In this document: in pieces, positions 6,568 through 7,297 of the stretch
Layout: each line of letters starts with the position of its first letter
Position numbering within the stretch: position 1 is the stretch's first letter
Assembly: GCA_018268735.1 (NCBI GenBank)
Contig: JAFDWA010000754.1
Coordinates: 1 to 7,297, forward strand
Source: Actinomycetota bacterium
GTDB lineage: Bacteria; Actinomycetota; Acidimicrobiia; Acidimicrobiales; Microtrichaceae
DNA length: 7,297 nt
Reading direction: 5' to 3'
Translations under genes and position numbers: made by a program
The notes under the pieces: model-generated
Databases searched by the model: none
Told to the model about the DNA's origin: nothing
What the model saw: only the letters and a program-made list of their open reading frames with translations

Positions 6568-7297
6568 TCAGACCGACGCGAGGTGCTCTGCGTCGATGTC
6601 GAAGAGCACCGACGCGCCACCCTGGACGGCGCCGACGAGGCCGGCGGCCTGGGGCAGGTGCTGTGTCGCGTAGTAGCGCGCCGTGGTGATCTTGGCCTGC
6701 AGGTACGCCTCGTCGGCTGCTCCCGCGTCGAGCTCGGACCGTGCGCCGAGCGCCTGGCGTGCGAGCAGCCAGCCGCCGGTGACGGTGCCGAACATCCGCA
6801 GGTACGGGGTGGCGCCGGCAAGCGCCTCGCGTGGGTCCGCGAGCCCGTTGGCCATGATCCACGACGTCGTCGAGGTCAGCACATCCACAGCGGTGCGCAG
6901 CTCGGCGGCGATGTCGCCGAGGTCGCCGCCGGCGGCGTCGAGCTCCACGACCGTCGCGTCCATCCGCCCGACGAAGTCGTTGAAGACGCCACCCATGCGC
7001 AACGCGAGCTTGCGACCGACCAGGTCCATCGCCTGGATGCCGTTGGTCCCCTCGTAGATCGGGGCGATCCGGGCGTCGCGGAAGTGCTGGGCGATGCCGG
7101 ACTCCTCGATGTAGCCCATGCCGCCGTACACCTGCATCGCGGTCGAGGTGACCTCGACGCCGACGTCGGTGCACCACGCCTTGGTCACCGGTGTGAGCAG
7201 CTCGGCCAGCTCGTCCCACCGCTCGGCATCGTCGCCGTCGAGCGCACGAGACAGGTCGATCGCCGCCGCGTTGAACACCACGAGGGCGCGCATCGCC
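6568..7297 (-). CDS. Acyl-CoA dehydrogenase, C-terminal part (5' end outside window), extended-C-terminus type
   Basis: The last 242 residues of an acyl-CoA dehydrogenase, which makes the alpha,beta-double bond of an acyl-CoA and passes electrons to ETF through FAD. The frame is open to the right edge. The FAD/dimer motif QVYGGMGYIEES is followed by FRDARIAPIYEGTNGIQAMDLVGRKL. The Glu of YEGT (codon 7053-7051) is at the position of the catalytic base in medium-chain-type enzymes. Some 140 residues follow this motif, much more than in short ACADs. They fit the helical C-terminal extension of the DmdC/FadE5-type group, which acts on thioether acyl-CoA (DmdC) or on long-chain acyl-CoA (FadE5). 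I cannot choose between these substrates without the N-terminal half. It leads the acidic unknown gene in a likely operon. Confidence 0.92.
   Translation of the reverse strand, partial: AMRALVVFNAAAIDLSRALDGDDAERWDELAELLTPVTKAWCTDVGVEVTSTAMQVYGGMGYIEESGIAQHFRDARIAPIYEGTNGIQAMDLVGRKLALRMGGVFNDFVGRMDATVVELDAAGGDLGDIAAELRTAVDVLTSTTSWIMANGLADPREALAGATPYLRMFGTVTGGWLLARQALGARSELDAGAADEAYLQAKITTARYYATQHLPQAAGLVGAVQGGASVLFDIDAEHLASV

Noticed and set aside
6558..6821. N-terminal extension of the acidic unknown protein to 289 residues
   Set aside because: It would overlap the dehydrogenase coding region almost entirely, and its Ser/Arg/Pro-rich composition differs sharply from the acidic protein that follows.
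1..7297. Mobile elements, tRNA/rRNA, CRISPR repeats, toxin-antitoxin or defence genes
   Set aside because: None seen. Every stretch over 60 bases is accounted for by a metabolic-type gene of uniform composition, and no direct repeats or transposase-like motifs were found by eye.

Overview
The window looks like a piece of core chromosome from a GC-rich actinobacterium. The GC content is high, with strong G/C preference at third codon positions, GTG as well as ATG starts, TANNNT-type -10 boxes set for leaderless transcription, and almost no space between genes. The protein style would fit an Acidimicrobiia-like lineage, but that placement is an impression and was not tested by a search. About 2% of the window is non-coding. 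I see no mobile element, RNA gene, CRISPR array or defence locus.

Layout: three genes run rightward at the left. They are the C-terminal end of an FAD-dependent ferredoxin-type reductase (2-502), a YhhN/TMEM86-family membrane protein that is probably a lysoplasmalogenase (502-1140, sharing one base with the reductase stop), and an M20-family amidohydrolase/peptidase (1186-2409, with its own strong ribosome binding site). They converge on a large leftward M1 zinc aminopeptidase (2425-5037). A 53-bp divergent spacer (5038-5090) separates that gene from a rightward crotonase-fold gene (5091-5930). Its three acidic active-site residues match a delta3,5-delta2,4-dienoyl-CoA isomerase. This converges on a leftward pair: an acyl-CoA dehydrogenase cut by the right edge (6568-7297), followed 10 bases later by a strongly acidic protein of unknown function (5952-6557).

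Functionally there are two themes. One is peptide and N-acyl amino acid turnover (M20 and M1 enzymes). The other is lipid and fatty acid catabolism (YhhN, dienoyl-CoA isomerase, acyl-CoA dehydrogenase). The dehydrogenase and the dienoyl-CoA isomerase could act in the same beta-oxidation of unsaturated acyl-CoA, although they are transcribed toward each other.

No clearly new multi-gene system is visible. The best leads are three: the divergent spacer, with two mirror-placed leaderless promoters around a 21-bp inverted repeat; the unrecognised acidic protein coupled to the dehydrogenase; and the isomerase-type catalytic triad of the crotonase-fold gene.
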